A DNA stretch of 64,000 bases from Flavobacteriales bacterium UBA7666. Its GTDB lineage: Bacteria; Bacteroidota; Bacteroidia; Flavobacteriales_D; Crocinitomicaceae. Shown here in pieces: positions 27,855 to 37,246 of this stretch (position 1 is its first letter; every line of letters starts with the position of its first letter). The position numbers were made by a program, and so were the translations under genes. The notes beneath the pieces are model-generated. The model worked only from the letters and a program-made list of their open reading frames with translations, made no database searches and was not told where the DNA came from. Location: positions 248,860-312,859 of the forward strand of contig DLHO01000022.1 of NCBI GenBank assembly GCA_002483265.1, in the 5' to 3' direction.

Positions 27855-28658
27855 ATGAAAAAATCAACTTTACTTTTTGCAACCTTTCCGATCATTCTTT
27901 TCGGATGTGGTCCAAACGAAGATCCATTGAAAATGAACGAAAAGAACCCAACTGAATTGAAATCGGATACCGACAATCCCTGGACAGGAAGCTGGATTTT
28001 TAATGATGGGTCTGTGGATTATTCGATTGAAATAAGTGAAGATTATGGCGGCGCACATCGGTGCATTTATACAGCAACCGGAATCCAGTCCTATTACGTG
28101 TTGGAATGTGTGGGACTTGTCAGGGGAAATTCTCTGAAACTGATAAATCCAACCGTGAAAGAAGGGGATTTACTGGAGAAAAATAGAATAGGGATCAATG
28201 ATCCGATCCTTACATTGACCATTCAAAAAGATGGAAGGATTCTGACTGATTGGAATCGATTGAATAATAATTATCCGGACAATCACGATGGGAAAGTGTG
28301 TTTTGTAAAGCAGCCAAAGAAACCGAAAAAAGCAGTCAAAGATTTTGATAAGATTATCAGGAATTTGAGAAAGCACGATTCGTTTAATCAGGCATCTTCC
28401 TGGGAAGAAAGAGGATTGAATCCTTCAGGACAGGAGATCATTAAAATGATGAATAAAGCGAAATCCAATTTCCTGAAGGAGATACAGGTTATTAAAGACA
28501 ATTATAGCACAGAGGAAGAAAGATTGGAGCAGCTCAATAAATTGGTAGACGAACTTCCGTGGGACGAACTGGATACGGAAGAAAGGGAATTCTTAGCAGA
28601 TGAATTGAGTCCGGCTATTGAAGCACTTGGTTTTGATCCGGTTATTATTTTTAATTAG
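27855..28658 (+). CDS. Lipoprotein of unknown function
   Basis: 267 residues from ATG at 27855; an in-frame TTG nine bases earlier is less likely because the ATG opens a clean lipoprotein signal, MKKSTLLFATFPIILFGC. The mature N-terminal part has DNPWTGSWIFNDGSVDYSIE, a beta-rich, lipocalin-like sequence (guess), and the C-terminal third is helical and acidic. The stop is immediately followed by the next gene's ATG, so the two are co-translated. I do not recognise the family. Confidence 0.78.
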   Translation: MKKSTLLFATFPIILFGCGPNEDPLKMNEKNPTELKSDTDNPWTGSWIFNDGSVDYSIEISEDYGGAHRCIYTATGIQSYYVLECVGLVRGNSLKLINPTVKEGDLLEKNRIGINDPILTLTIQKDGRILTDWNRLNNNYPDNHDGKVCFVKQPKKPKKAVKDFDKIIRNLRKHDSFNQASSWEERGLNPSGQEIIKMMNKAKSNFLKEIQVIKDNYSTEEERLEQLNKLVDELPWDELDTEEREFLADELSPAIEALGFDPVIIFN

Positions 28659-29333
28659 ATGAAAATAGTTGTATTTATAGCTCTTCTGGTATTCACCTTG
28701 ACGACCTGCAATACGGAAAAGCCATTTAACTGTAAGTGCGATACAAGTGATCTTGCCTACAATGATAGTATTGTAGATGGCTTTCTTAAGGATAAAGCTT
28801 TCTTCAAGCGCCAGGATAAATTTTATCGTTTGCCCAAGTTGAAATCTTTGAACAGGGAATCTTACCGCTTAAAAATGCAGCATAGTTTTAGCAAGTACGA
28901 GCAATTTTACACCTTGAAAGAAACAGTGAATGGTGCTGAATTAGATGTACGCGAATATTGTGATAAAACAATAGAGCATTGTGATAGCCGAATCATATTG
29001 GGTAAAAAATACAAGGTGAATTGCAAATACGACATCCAATATATCCTTGTCAAAGAGTACAAAGAAGTTTTAAGCAAGAAACAATGGAATGATATTAAAA
29101 CTGAAATAATTGAAGGATGTTATTGGTCCAACAAAGCTGGTACCGGAATTATTCATGGTTTGGACGGAGGAAGTTGGATTTTGGAAGGGTTCGCCCCTGA
29201 ATTGAATAACTGTGCAAAAAGAGAGCATAACATAGATGCGTGTAATACGGAATCGGGTAATCAATTAGGTGATCTCTGCCGTACAATCAGAAAATACGCC
29301 CACGAAGAAAGACTGCATGTCTATAAAGACTGA
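28659..29333 (+). CDS. Lipoprotein of unknown function
   Basis: 224 residues, lipobox TLTTC, then NTEKPFNCKCDTSDLAYNDS. The protein is cysteine-rich, with pairs such as EYCDKTIEHCDS, which suggests disulfides in the periplasm or on the surface. It contains YDIQYILVKEYKEVLSKKQW and a glycine-rich GLDGGSWILEG stretch. No family recognised. It is the second gene of a run, with zero spacing to the preceding lipoprotein gene. Confidence 0.75.
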   Translation: MKIVVFIALLVFTLTTCNTEKPFNCKCDTSDLAYNDSIVDGFLKDKAFFKRQDKFYRLPKLKSLNRESYRLKMQHSFSKYEQFYTLKETVNGAELDVREYCDKTIEHCDSRIILGKKYKVNCKYDIQYILVKEYKEVLSKKQWNDIKTEIIEGCYWSNKAGTGIIHGLDGGSWILEGFAPELNNCAKREHNIDACNTESGNQLGDLCRTIRKYAHEERLHVYKD

Positions 29334-29375
29334 ATGCTTATCTTTGAATCTGAAAATTAAAACAATAAACCACCA

Positions 29376-30095
29376 ATGAAAATCATCATCCAGTTATTTT
29401 GTTTAGGCGCAGTCCTATTTATTTTCGATTCATGCACGGTTACCAAACGTCATTTTGGTGGCGGTTATCATGTGGAGTGGAAAAAGAAATGGAATGAGGA
29501 AGATGGAGCAGTCGCTAAAAAGCAAGATGTAGTATCCGATACCTTGTACGCTCAAACGACTCCAGTTTCGAAATCGGATTCAGAGAAAAGTGCATCAAAG
29601 AAAGAGGAGAGAGTAATTACTTCCGGCACCTCATCTGAAAACGAAGCTGAAACGGTTAATGAAGAAACGTTGGTAGTTGAACCAACTGTGCAAGAGGAAA
29701 CAGTATTCCAAGACGGATTGATCACAGAAGAGCCGACAATCAAGAAGGATATTCAAGAAGATAGTTCCACCGACGAACAAAAGAAGGAAGTGAAAAAGAA
29801 AGTCGAGCCTTTGACCTGGGTTGCGTTCGCCTTTTTACTGGCTGGAATAGGATTTGGATTGTTGCCGGCAGCCTTATTTTCAAGTGTTGCTCTTCCTTTG
29901 GTTCTGCTTTTTCTATTGTTCTTGATTGCATTTATCAATGCTGTTAGTTCCGCAATGCGTGTGAAAAGAAACCCGGAGAAGTACAAAGCAAAGCCATTTA
30001 CCTGGATTGTACTGTTCTTCACATCCCTCGGATTTGCATTTCTTTTGACGGCGGTACTTTTATACATTACTTCCGGAGTAATACTTCTTCTTTAA
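29376..30095 (+). CDS. Lipoprotein with C-terminal membrane helices
   Basis: 239 residues. N-terminal signal with candidate lipobox IFDSC, then TVTKRHFGGGYHVEWKKKW, a start I associate with Bacteroidota proteins of this design. A long, acidic, low-complexity linker (60-135, rich in E/S/T/V/K) follows, then four hydrophobic stretches, the first WVAFAFLLAGIGFGLLPAAL and the last FFTSLGFAFLLTAVLLYITS. It is probably inner-membrane anchored. Function unknown. Confidence 0.75.
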   Translation: MKIIIQLFCLGAVLFIFDSCTVTKRHFGGGYHVEWKKKWNEEDGAVAKKQDVVSDTLYAQTTPVSKSDSEKSASKKEERVITSGTSSENEAETVNEETLVVEPTVQEETVFQDGLITEEPTIKKDIQEDSSTDEQKKEVKKKVEPLTWVAFAFLLAGIGFGLLPAALFSSVALPLVLLFLLFLIAFINAVSSAMRVKRNPEKYKAKPFTWIVLFFTSLGFAFLLTAVLLYITSGVILLL

Positions 30096-30173
30096 TTATC
30101 ACAGAAACGTTTAATCCGTGGGGTTAAATTTTAATTAACTTGTCCTGGATAAAGAATGCTAAATGATTGACTA

Positions 30174-30377
30174 ATGGATAAAGAAAAAAATCCTGCATTA
30201 AAGGACGGTGACTTTTGCATTGTTATAGCCGGTACGCACAAAGGAAAAAACGGTACTGTCCGGGATTTGAATATGAGCAAAACTGGTCATTTAACCATTA
30301 CGGTGGTTCAGGAAAACGGAGTCCGGTTCAAAACTTTAGGGAAGAATGTAAGCGTGCAAACAGGAAAAAATGAGTAA
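30174..30377 (+). CDS. Small KOW-motif protein
   Basis: 67 residues: LKDGDFCIVIAGTHKGKNGT followed by VRDLNMSKTGHLTITVVQEN matches the KOW motif that binds RNA in ribosomal protein L24 and NusG. The rest of those proteins is missing, so this is a stand-alone KOW module. It overlaps the next small gene by 8 bp, so the pair is probably co-translated. It could bind nucleic acid or a ribosomal component; role unknown. Confidence 0.7.
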   Translation: MDKEKNPALKDGDFCIVIAGTHKGKNGTVRDLNMSKTGHLTITVVQENGVRFKTLGKNVSVQTGKNE

Positions 30378-30579
30378 ACACCCCTATCGTTTTAGAAAAT
30401 GGTTTCGGGAACGACTTCCATGGTTTTTGATCAATGCCGGATTTGCAGCAAAAGGAAAAAATTGCGAAGAAGTTTCTGCTGATCATAAATGGTATAATAT
30501 AGATAATGAAAAGAGCGGGTGCTATTACTGTAAAATAACTCGAGATGGGAAATTGTGGAAAACCAATGGAGGAGATTGA
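30370..30579 (+). CDS. Very small basic protein of unknown function
   Basis: 69 residues: a basic-aromatic N-terminus SKHPYRFRKWFRERLPWFLI, then NCEEVSADHKWYNIDNEKSG and CYYCKITRDGKLWKTNGGD. The CYYC pair plus an earlier cysteine could bind metal. It starts within the KOW gene (8-bp overlap) and its stop is directly followed by the next gene. Overlap with clear neighbours supports it being real. Confidence 0.62.
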   Translation: MSKHPYRFRKWFRERLPWFLINAGFAAKGKNCEEVSADHKWYNIDNEKSGCYYCKITRDGKLWKTNGGD

Positions 30580-30582
30580 GTG

Positions 30583-31068
30583 ATGAACAACATTCAGGGA
30601 TTATTAGATAAAAGCGACTACGATGGTTATTGGGATTACATCAATTATCGGATAGATGATTATTGGTTGGATGAGAAATTGGAAGAGATTTATCCTGATA
30701 AGATGTACAAAGGATTAATCCCAACACTTGTTGAATGGATAGACCGGGAAGATGAAAAATCAGTAGTTTGGAAACGAATTTTGCCCAATGAAAATGAGAG
30801 CGCTATTTGTCCTATACTAATGTGTCCTGATGACAACGACTTTTCTTGTACCTTGATCGTTGTTGAGATTATAAATCAAGGAAATTTAATTCAATGGAAG
30901 AGAATTGGGATTGACAGAACAAACGAGTGGGAAGCTGAAAAAGTGGGTGTCGATGTTGAGTGGTTTGATGAAATGGAAGAATTGAACTTCAGTATGATTG
31001 ATTATTTGGAGATGCTTGAAACCTTTCGAAACAGGATGGAATTTGATAAGAAAAGGATAAGAAATTAA
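30583..31068 (+). CDS. Acidic protein of unknown function
   Basis: 161 residues from ATG at 30583 (a GTG one codon earlier is in frame). Strongly acidic and tyrosine/tryptophan-rich: DKSDYDGYWDYINYRIDDYW, ending NRMEFDKKRIRN. Such composition is common in immunity proteins and in small regulatory partners, but there is no recognised motif and no toxin beside it, so no role is assigned. It is the last gene of the small-gene run. Confidence 0.65.
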   Translation: MNNIQGLLDKSDYDGYWDYINYRIDDYWLDEKLEEIYPDKMYKGLIPTLVEWIDREDEKSVVWKRILPNENESAICPILMCPDDNDFSCTLIVVEIINQGNLIQWKRIGIDRTNEWEAEKVGVDVEWFDEMEELNFSMIDYLEMLETFRNRMEFDKKRIRN

Positions 31069-31132
31069 AAGTCGATTAAACTCTTTCTTGTTTTACCACG
31101 ATAAAAACAAAATTCATGGAAATCTAGGTTTC

Positions 31133-31606
31133 TTAATCAACTTGCTTAAATAACCGGTCAACAACTTTCTTCAATCTATTCGTCCCCTCAACAAAGATCA
31201 GCCAGATAATGAAATTCCAGACCGCATATGTTCCAATCATTATTAAAATTCGATACGCCCAATGTAATTCAATCCCGAAAAGACATCCGGCGATAATTCC
31301 CAATTGAACGAAGATCAGGATGATCCAAACAATTTCAGAGAACTTGATTTTCACATCAATTTGTGTAAGATCCTCAGATAGACTCACCAGTCGAATGTGT
31401 GCATCAGGTTCAATGCCCGCCGACCGATCAAACCTTGCTTTGCGTGTGACCACAAACTCATCCCAGTTAAATTCAAGGGAATAGAGCGTATCATTTCCAA
31501 AAGTATTTTCCTGGACCAGCTCTTTTTTGCTCAAATCCTTCAGGGCTTGAGTTAAGGTCTCTTTGTTTTGACTGATTTGGAAATGGTATCTTTTTCTGAA
31601 AAGCAT
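31133..31606 (-). CDS. Membrane protein of unknown function
   Basis: 157 residues. A soluble N-terminal half (MLFRKRYHFQISQNKETLTQ then a beta-rich section) is followed by two TM helices, IVWIILIFVQLGIIAGCLF and ILIMIGTYAVWNFIIWLIFV, with a short basic tail. Both ends are probably cytoplasmic. Convergent with the small-gene run, 64 bp from its last stop. Confidence 0.7.
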   Translation of the reverse strand: MLFRKRYHFQISQNKETLTQALKDLSKKELVQENTFGNDTLYSLEFNWDEFVVTRKARFDRSAGIEPDAHIRLVSLSEDLTQIDVKIKFSEIVWIILIFVQLGIIAGCLFGIELHWAYRILIMIGTYAVWNFIIWLIFVEGTNRLKKVVDRLFKQVD

Positions 31607-31658
31607 GGTTCAAAAGTATCAAAGAATTTTGATCATCACCAGTAACTTCATCATTCCA

Positions 31659-31979
31659 TCAGCGTGAAAGGTATCCTAAAAACACAATTGTTTCAAAAAC
31701 AAAAACTCCCAGGCCAATATACACGAGCATACGTCCTTTTTTGATTTTCGAAATCGAACTTTCCTTGTAAAGATGCGGAGCTTTGTTGTATGATTCCAAT
31801 GCAATTTTCGAATCGTCAAAACACATTTTTGTGAGTATAAGAGCAATCATAAATCCAGGTACGATAAAAAATATGAGCGCAAAGAGACCTTTTAAAAAAA
31901 CACCTCGGTCGTTAGGGAGATTTACCTGTTGACTCGGATCTACAACCTGAGTGAAAACGTTGTCAATTAATTCAGACAT
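31659..31979 (-). CDS. Small membrane protein of unknown function
   Basis: 106 residues with two hydrophobic helices, GLFALIFFIVPGFMIALIL and VYIGLGVFVFETIVFLGYL, separated by a charged loop (SYNKAPHLYKESSISKIKKG). I do not recognise it. It lies between another small membrane protein and the M1 peptidase gene, same strand, with 42-52 bp spacers. Confidence 0.65.
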   Translation of the reverse strand: MSELIDNVFTQVVDPSQQVNLPNDRGVFLKGLFALIFFIVPGFMIALILTKMCFDDSKIALESYNKAPHLYKESSISKIKKGRMLVYIGLGVFVFETIVFLGYLSR

Positions 31980-32021
31980 TTTTTTGATTTAAAGTAGTTT
32001 CTGAAGCAAAGTTAAGTATTA

Positions 32022-35000
32022 TCATGGTAACAACTTCAACCAATTCACAGGCTTATCCGTCAAATTGAACTTCAAGGTAAACCGGATACGCTCTGCGTAA
32101 TTCTTAGTCAAATACGCATTAGTAATATTATCCGATTGCAAAACCGGGAAATAAATGCCGAAGGTCGTTCCTAATCTCATGGCTAATCCGATATCATAGG
32201 CTTGTGTTGGTGTGGATTTGTAGGCTTCGTCGAAAATTCCGAAATCTGCATAAATTCCAAAAATCTTTGGACCCACCGGCATTTCCATATAGAAATTGGC
32301 AGCTGTCATCCAGGTTGTTGTAGTACCGAAGTATCCGGATTTCCCATTGCCAACCGTAGAACGGAATCCACCCATGTTGTCTAAACGCTGCTGTGACCAA
32401 ATGCCGCTTTGCGCCGAGCGACCAAAGAAATAATCTTCTACAAACAAGTCCTGGCTTCCGCTTGCGCCGCTTAGTGCAAAGGCATAATTTGCCACATTCC
32501 CGGAATTGTACATATTGAAGTTCCAATAATTTCCTGCAAACAAACGCAATTCCACCCAGCGCGAACGTTTGTTTTTGATGTAACGGTATTTGTACGTTGC
32601 TGCTATAGATGAACGTGATAAGTTGTCACTGTTAACCGGATTTGCGGCATAATCCGAACGCACCTGTAAGTCCAGTTTGTGATCTTCTTTTGAATAATTG
32701 AAATCATATTGAAGATATCCGCCAATCAATTCGCGTTGTTTCGGTCTGAGTAGATCCAAACGATACATGGATTGGAGACGAATGGTTTGGCTGATTGGCC
32801 CGCCAATGCGGTTTCCGATTTTAGCTGTCCAGTAGGGGAGAATGGCTACGTAATACCCGTCATTTGTTCCCAGCGTATCATTCTTGAATGAACGTAATGA
32901 GGCTCCGAATCTGGAAAGCTTGAGATTCTTCTTTGGCAGACAAGTAATACTTGCTTCCGCTATTCCGGAGATTCGTTTTCCACCGAAAGAATACATGGGA
33001 GCCAATAGGAATTGAAAGCGGTTGGAAGGAATACTGAAGTTGTGAAGAGCTAATCCCAGCATGAACTTATCGTATTCATTTCCTCCCAGGATCGGGCTCC
33101 AAAACAAGTTGCTCCGTGTGGGTTCATTTTTTCCAATCAGAAATTGCAAACGCGGTCGTTCAACCTTTCCGAATAGTCCTTTTTGATGCCAGTAATTATT
33201 GGTTTGAACGATTTCAGGAGCTCTTCCGCTTGCATTGATCTGCACGGCATCCATTTCAGAATCAAAAGTTACTTCTGATTTCTCTGCTCCATTTTCAACC
33301 CAAAGCGTTTGAACCTTTTGTCCTTTGATGAAACCCGTCACTTCAATTGGTCCGTCAACTTGTCCTGCATTCTTCACTGTAACGGTTGTTTTCCCTCCGA
33401 ATGATTTCACTTTCGTGATTTTATAATCGATGTGATTGGTGGTTTGAATCAAATCTCCGAAGAGCCACGACAAATCTCTTCCTGAAACGCGTTCCAATGT
33501 TGCACGCATGTCTTCCGGCTGGGGATGTTTGAAACTCCATTCTTTGTAATACGTTTGCATGGCTTGATCAAAAAGGGTATCACCCAAATATTCTTTCAGG
33601 TAATTAAAGATCAATCCCGTTTTCTGGTACATGATTCCTGCGTAGTTGATATCCGTGAATTTTGCCGAATGTGTTTCTATTGGCTGATCTTCTCCGATTC
33701 CACTAATGATGCGATACATCATATCTCCACTATCGTAATGGCTCAAATGATCGAAATGAAATTTACCATCCAGAATCTGATCCGACAAATTGGTATTCTT
33801 AGGATACTTGGTGTATACGTAACGCATTTCGTTCAGTGTGTTCATTCCTTCATCCATCCATCCGTGAACGCGTTCGTTACTTCCCAGAATTCCGTAGAAC
33901 CAGTTGTGTCCCACTTCGTGCACAATCACAATTTCCAATTCCATGTCCGATCTGGCATCTCCAATCACCGTTACATTCGGGTATTCCATTCCACCGCCGG
34001 CAGAAATGGTTCCGTCTACTGCAGTAACCTGGTTGTAAGGGTAATCCCCGTTCCAAAGCGAATAATAATATGTTCCGTCGTGAATGTATTCGGAAGCCCG
34101 TTTCCACAAAGTTGCATTCTTCGGAGTAAATAACGCCCAGGTAGTTACTTTGCGTTTGGAATGAGGCAATTCCACTTCTCCTTTCAATACTCCGTAGCGT
34201 TTGTCTGCAAACCAGGCAAAGTCGTGGACATCTTTTTGGGTGTAGCGAATCGTTTTCCATTCCGCAGCTGAAGCCGGAAATTTATTGGTGCGATTTTCCT
34301 TTTGTAGAAGCGTTTGAAAATTGTCTTTCGTGTAAGCAGCCTTTTCATCCATGAACGCAATTTCAGATTCTGTCTGCAGATCTCCCGTTGCTCCTACCAC
34401 ATAGTTTTTTGGGAGGGTAATCGAAACATTAAAGGTTCCGTATTCCGAATAAAATTCTCCTTGAGTTAAATAGGGAATCTGGTTCCAACCGTTTTTATCG
34501 TAAACTGCCGGTTTCGGATACCATTGTGTGATCTGGTATGATTGTCCCACATGTCCCAAACGGGAAACGTCTCCGGAAGGGATCTTCACATGAAAAGGTG
34601 TGGTAACCGTTATGGATTCACCGGGTTTTAAAGGAGTGTTGAGTTGTAATTTTGCAATATCCGGGTTAAGAGCATCGAAAGTAAGCGAAGCATCTTGTCC
34701 GTTGACTTGAAAATGAAGCGAATCAATTCCACCGTGAATGGAATCTTTTCCAAATGTCAGGATACCATCACCACCTTCATACAGCTGTTTTCCTAAAGCT
34801 GTTTTTCCATTGGTGTAGGCATTTGGCCACAAGTGAATGTAAATAAAATCAAGTGTTTGAGGAGAATTGTTGTGATAGACAAAGCTTTCGTAACCACTCA
34901 ATGTATGTTTTACATCGTCCAGTTTGACAGTAATCGTATAATCTACCTTTTGCTGCCAGTAAGATTGCGCATGTAATTGACTTTGAATGAACCCGAGAAA

Positions 35001-35030
35001 TAGGAGTATCAGGAGTAGTTGCGATTTCAT
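32022..35030 (-). CDS. M1 family metallopeptidase (aminopeptidase-like), exported
   Basis: 1002 residues from ATG at 35030; an in-frame TTG 21 bases upstream is rejected because the ATG opens the signal peptide MKSQLLLILLFLGFIQSQLH. The N-terminal beta domain (24-240) has the M1 style IHLWPNAY. The zinc site is HEVGHNWFYG with the third ligand E in HGWMDEG. The C-terminal 400 residues are beta-rich and end in an outer-membrane-like region (MRLGTTFGIYFPVLQSDN), common in Bacteroidota members. It removes N-terminal residues from peptides in the periplasm or at the surface. Confidence 0.9.
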   Translation of the reverse strand: MKSQLLLILLFLGFIQSQLHAQSYWQQKVDYTITVKLDDVKHTLSGYESFVYHNNSPQTLDFIYIHLWPNAYTNGKTALGKQLYEGGDGILTFGKDSIHGGIDSLHFQVNGQDASLTFDALNPDIAKLQLNTPLKPGESITVTTPFHVKIPSGDVSRLGHVGQSYQITQWYPKPAVYDKNGWNQIPYLTQGEFYSEYGTFNVSITLPKNYVVGATGDLQTESEIAFMDEKAAYTKDNFQTLLQKENRTNKFPASAAEWKTIRYTQKDVHDFAWFADKRYGVLKGEVELPHSKRKVTTWALFTPKNATLWKRASEYIHDGTYYYSLWNGDYPYNQVTAVDGTISAGGGMEYPNVTVIGDARSDMELEIVIVHEVGHNWFYGILGSNERVHGWMDEGMNTLNEMRYVYTKYPKNTNLSDQILDGKFHFDHLSHYDSGDMMYRIISGIGEDQPIETHSAKFTDINYAGIMYQKTGLIFNYLKEYLGDTLFDQAMQTYYKEWSFKHPQPEDMRATLERVSGRDLSWLFGDLIQTTNHIDYKITKVKSFGGKTTVTVKNAGQVDGPIEVTGFIKGQKVQTLWVENGAEKSEVTFDSEMDAVQINASGRAPEIVQTNNYWHQKGLFGKVERPRLQFLIGKNEPTRSNLFWSPILGGNEYDKFMLGLALHNFSIPSNRFQFLLAPMYSFGGKRISGIAEASITCLPKKNLKLSRFGASLRSFKNDTLGTNDGYYVAILPYWTAKIGNRIGGPISQTIRLQSMYRLDLLRPKQRELIGGYLQYDFNYSKEDHKLDLQVRSDYAANPVNSDNLSRSSIAATYKYRYIKNKRSRWVELRLFAGNYWNFNMYNSGNVANYAFALSGASGSQDLFVEDYFFGRSAQSGIWSQQRLDNMGGFRSTVGNGKSGYFGTTTTWMTAANFYMEMPVGPKIFGIYADFGIFDEAYKSTPTQAYDIGLAMRLGTTFGIYFPVLQSDNITNAYLTKNYAERIRFTLKFNLTDKPVNWLKLLP

Positions 35031-35146
35031 ATTTTGGAAATAAGAACACAAAGTTAATGAATTGTTCGTTATTTAACCTTCCAACTCAGTGGAAGTGAAA
35101 GAATACGGTTAAATAAAACTACAATAGGAACATGGATTATTGTATC

Positions 35147-35181
35147 AGTTGAATAATTAAGGATTATTCCGTTATTCAACT
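35147..35181. other. Inverted repeat in divergent promoter region
   Basis: AGTTGAATAA (35147-35156) and TTATTCAACT (35172-35181) form a perfect 10-bp inverted repeat around a 15-bp centre, inside the spacer between the M1 peptidase gene and the divergent gene at 35289. It lacks a T-run and could be an operator. Confidence 0.4.
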
Positions 35182-35288
35182 AATTATTCTCTATGTTTTC
35201 GATGTGTACTACGGTGGTTTAAATGATGAATCTGAATTGATTATCTTGTAACCAAATACGCACAGACTGATTATCAAAAAAACTCCTT

Positions 35289-36170
35289 ATGAAACGACTA
35301 ATCACTATCACGTTTGCGTTTTGCATTTCCTTTGCTCAGGCGCAGTCCTTTGATCACATTGTTTACAAACAAGAAGTCAATCAGGCATGTTTATTAGCTG
35401 TCAAAGATGCAAAGTACGTGGAAAGTTTACAGAAACTGGAAGCTGTCAAAAAGAAATACGGAATGCTCTACGGGGAAGACTACCTGTTGCAAAGCTATTG
35501 TTATAAGATGATGGGGAATAATTCACAGGCGGCACTTTCTTTAAAAACATGTTGGTCTACACCTTCATTTGACATGCGTACAATTTGGTATATTGATCAG
35601 CTTCAACCGGGCAAAATAATGGAAGGTTTTAATGAAGATGAAAATCAATTAGTGAATGAAGGATTTGAGAATGCAGGTAAAAATCGTCCGAAAAATGCGG
35701 ATTCATTAACTGTTGTGATTGACAGTATGACCTATTGGGATCAGTTTTATCGAAGTCAATTGAGTACAAACCCGGATAATAAATTGTATCAGAACGAACT
35801 GGATTGGATAAATAGTGTCAATGAAAAATCATTGGAAGAGATGGTTCGTAAAATTGGTTTTCCGGGAGAAAAAAAATTACAATACGGTGAGTTTTGCATT
35901 TGGTATGTGTTAATACACAGTGCTGGGAATGAAGAATTCTATCAACGCATGAAGCCTTTTTTTCTGAATGAGTTGAAAATCGGGAATATGTCTCCGTGGA
36001 TGTATGCCTGTTGGGTCGATCAGCATCAATTCTATAATGGACTGCCCACACTTTACAATACGAAGACTGAATTGAAAAATGACTTCACTGAAAAAGAATT
36101 AAAAGAGATTAGTAAAAACCGCTACGATATCGGACTGGTGGACTTGAAATTTTCGTTGCCCCGTAATTAA
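35289..36170 (+). CDS. Exported protein of unknown function
   Basis: 293 residues. Signal peptide MKRLITITFAFCISFAQAQS with cleavage after AQA. The mature part is helical: YVESLQKLEAVKKKYGML then YLLQSYCYKMMGNNSQAALS suggests one or two TPR-like hairpins near the N-terminus; the rest (WMYACWVDQHQFYNGLPTLY and similar) is aromatic-rich. Periplasmic. Bacteroidota genomes often hold many such paralogs; I cannot name this one. Confidence 0.72.
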   Translation: MKRLITITFAFCISFAQAQSFDHIVYKQEVNQACLLAVKDAKYVESLQKLEAVKKKYGMLYGEDYLLQSYCYKMMGNNSQAALSLKTCWSTPSFDMRTIWYIDQLQPGKIMEGFNEDENQLVNEGFENAGKNRPKNADSLTVVIDSMTYWDQFYRSQLSTNPDNKLYQNELDWINSVNEKSLEEMVRKIGFPGEKKLQYGEFCIWYVLIHSAGNEEFYQRMKPFFLNELKIGNMSPWMYACWVDQHQFYNGLPTLYNTKTELKNDFTEKELKEISKNRYDIGLVDLKFSLPRN

Positions 36171-36240
36171 CATTGGGATATTCTATAACGCTAGGGTGAA
36201 AAATTTTTCACCCTACTGGTTTAATGTTTATTTTTACTCC

Positions 36241-37206
36241 ATGCAACGCTTTTTAGTCATTCAAACAGCTTTTCTGGGAGACGTCATTTTGGCCACTCCT
36301 GTGATCAGTGAATTGAAGCGTTTGCATCCTGATTCCGAAATCGATGTGTTGGTAAGAAAGGGGAATGAAGCGATTCTGAAAAACCATCCGGATATTCATG
36401 AAGTGTTCACCTTCAATAAGAAGCAGGGTAAATGGAAAGAGATGAAACGTTTGATCGGGTTGTTTCGCTCTAAGAAGTACGATGAGTTGATCAACTTACA
36501 GCGTTTCGGCAGTTCCGGATTGATTACTTTTCTTTCCGGGGCAAAGAAGAAAGTTGGTTTCGATAAGAATCCGTTCTCGTTTTGCTACGCAATCAAAATC
36601 AAACACGAAATTGGAAAAGGAAAGCATGAGGTAGAACGAAACCTGGAATGCATTGCGCATCATGGAGCGAAAACCCTGGTTCGCCCTGCTGTTTTCCCTT
36701 CGGATGATGACCGGAAAAAAGTAGCATCGCATACTCAGGAACCGTTTTTTACCCTTGCACCGGCTTCAGTTTGGTTTACGAAGCAGCTTCCGGAGAAGAA
36801 GTGGATCGAGCTGGCAACTAATCTAAAGAAGAAAGGAGCCGTTTACCTTGTTGGCGGACCTGCCGATTTTGAATTGTGTCAGCGCATTTTGGAGGCAGCA
36901 AACATACCGAATGAAAATAACCTGGCAGGGAAACTGAATTTGTTGGAATCGTGTGCCTTGTTTGAAAAAGCTACCCGTTGTTTTGTCAATGACTCGGGAC
37001 CTTTGCATATGGCTACAGCCGTAAATGCTCCGGTTACGGCATTTTTCTGCGCTACTGTTCCGCGTTTTGGTTTCGGCCCGCTCTCTGATGACAGTGAAAT
37101 CCGTGAAACGAAAGAAGCTTTGATCTGTAGACCTTGCGGTTTACATGGCGGGAAGATTTGTCCGGAGAGGCATTTTAAATGCGGGAATATTGATGTGAGT
37201 ATTTAA
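36241..37206 (+). CDS. Glycosyltransferase family 9 (ADP-heptose:LPS heptosyltransferase-like)
   Basis: 321 residues from ATG at 36241; a GTG 45 bases upstream is in frame but adds a non-family extension. N-terminal RFLVIQTAFLGDVILATPVI is the GT9 acceptor-domain start; the C-terminal nucleotide-sugar domain shows TLAPASVWFTKQLPEKKW, VYLVGGPADF and FVNDSGPLHMATAVNAPVTA. It would add a heptose or related sugar to lipopolysaccharide core at the inner membrane. Monocistronic; followed directly by a structured hairpin element. Confidence 0.9.
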   Translation: MQRFLVIQTAFLGDVILATPVISELKRLHPDSEIDVLVRKGNEAILKNHPDIHEVFTFNKKQGKWKEMKRLIGLFRSKKYDELINLQRFGSSGLITFLSGAKKKVGFDKNPFSFCYAIKIKHEIGKGKHEVERNLECIAHHGAKTLVRPAVFPSDDDRKKVASHTQEPFFTLAPASVWFTKQLPEKKWIELATNLKKKGAVYLVGGPADFELCQRILEAANIPNENNLAGKLNLLESCALFEKATRCFVNDSGPLHMATAVNAPVTAFFCATVPRFGFGPLSDDSEIRETKEALICRPCGLHGGKICPERHFKCGNIDVSI

Positions 37207-37208
37207 TC

Positions 37209-37235
37209 TTACTTTTTCCATTGATGAAAAAGTAA
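37209..37235 (+). terminator. Short A/T hairpin, leading part of structured element 1
   Basis: TTACTTTTTC (37209-37218) pairs with GAAAAAGTAA (37226-37235). It begins two bases after the glycosyltransferase stop codon, and the long hairpin element starts 11 bp later. The same order (short hairpin, then long hairpin) is seen at 41669, 45290 and, in reverse, at 37598. Confidence 0.6.
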
Positions 37236-37246
37236 CAAAAAATCTA

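Noticed and set aside
33525..34133. 202-codon open frame antisense to the M1 peptidase gene
   Set aside because: Shadow frame of a well-supported gene, rich in F, I, H, R and C as expected of reverse-complement translation.
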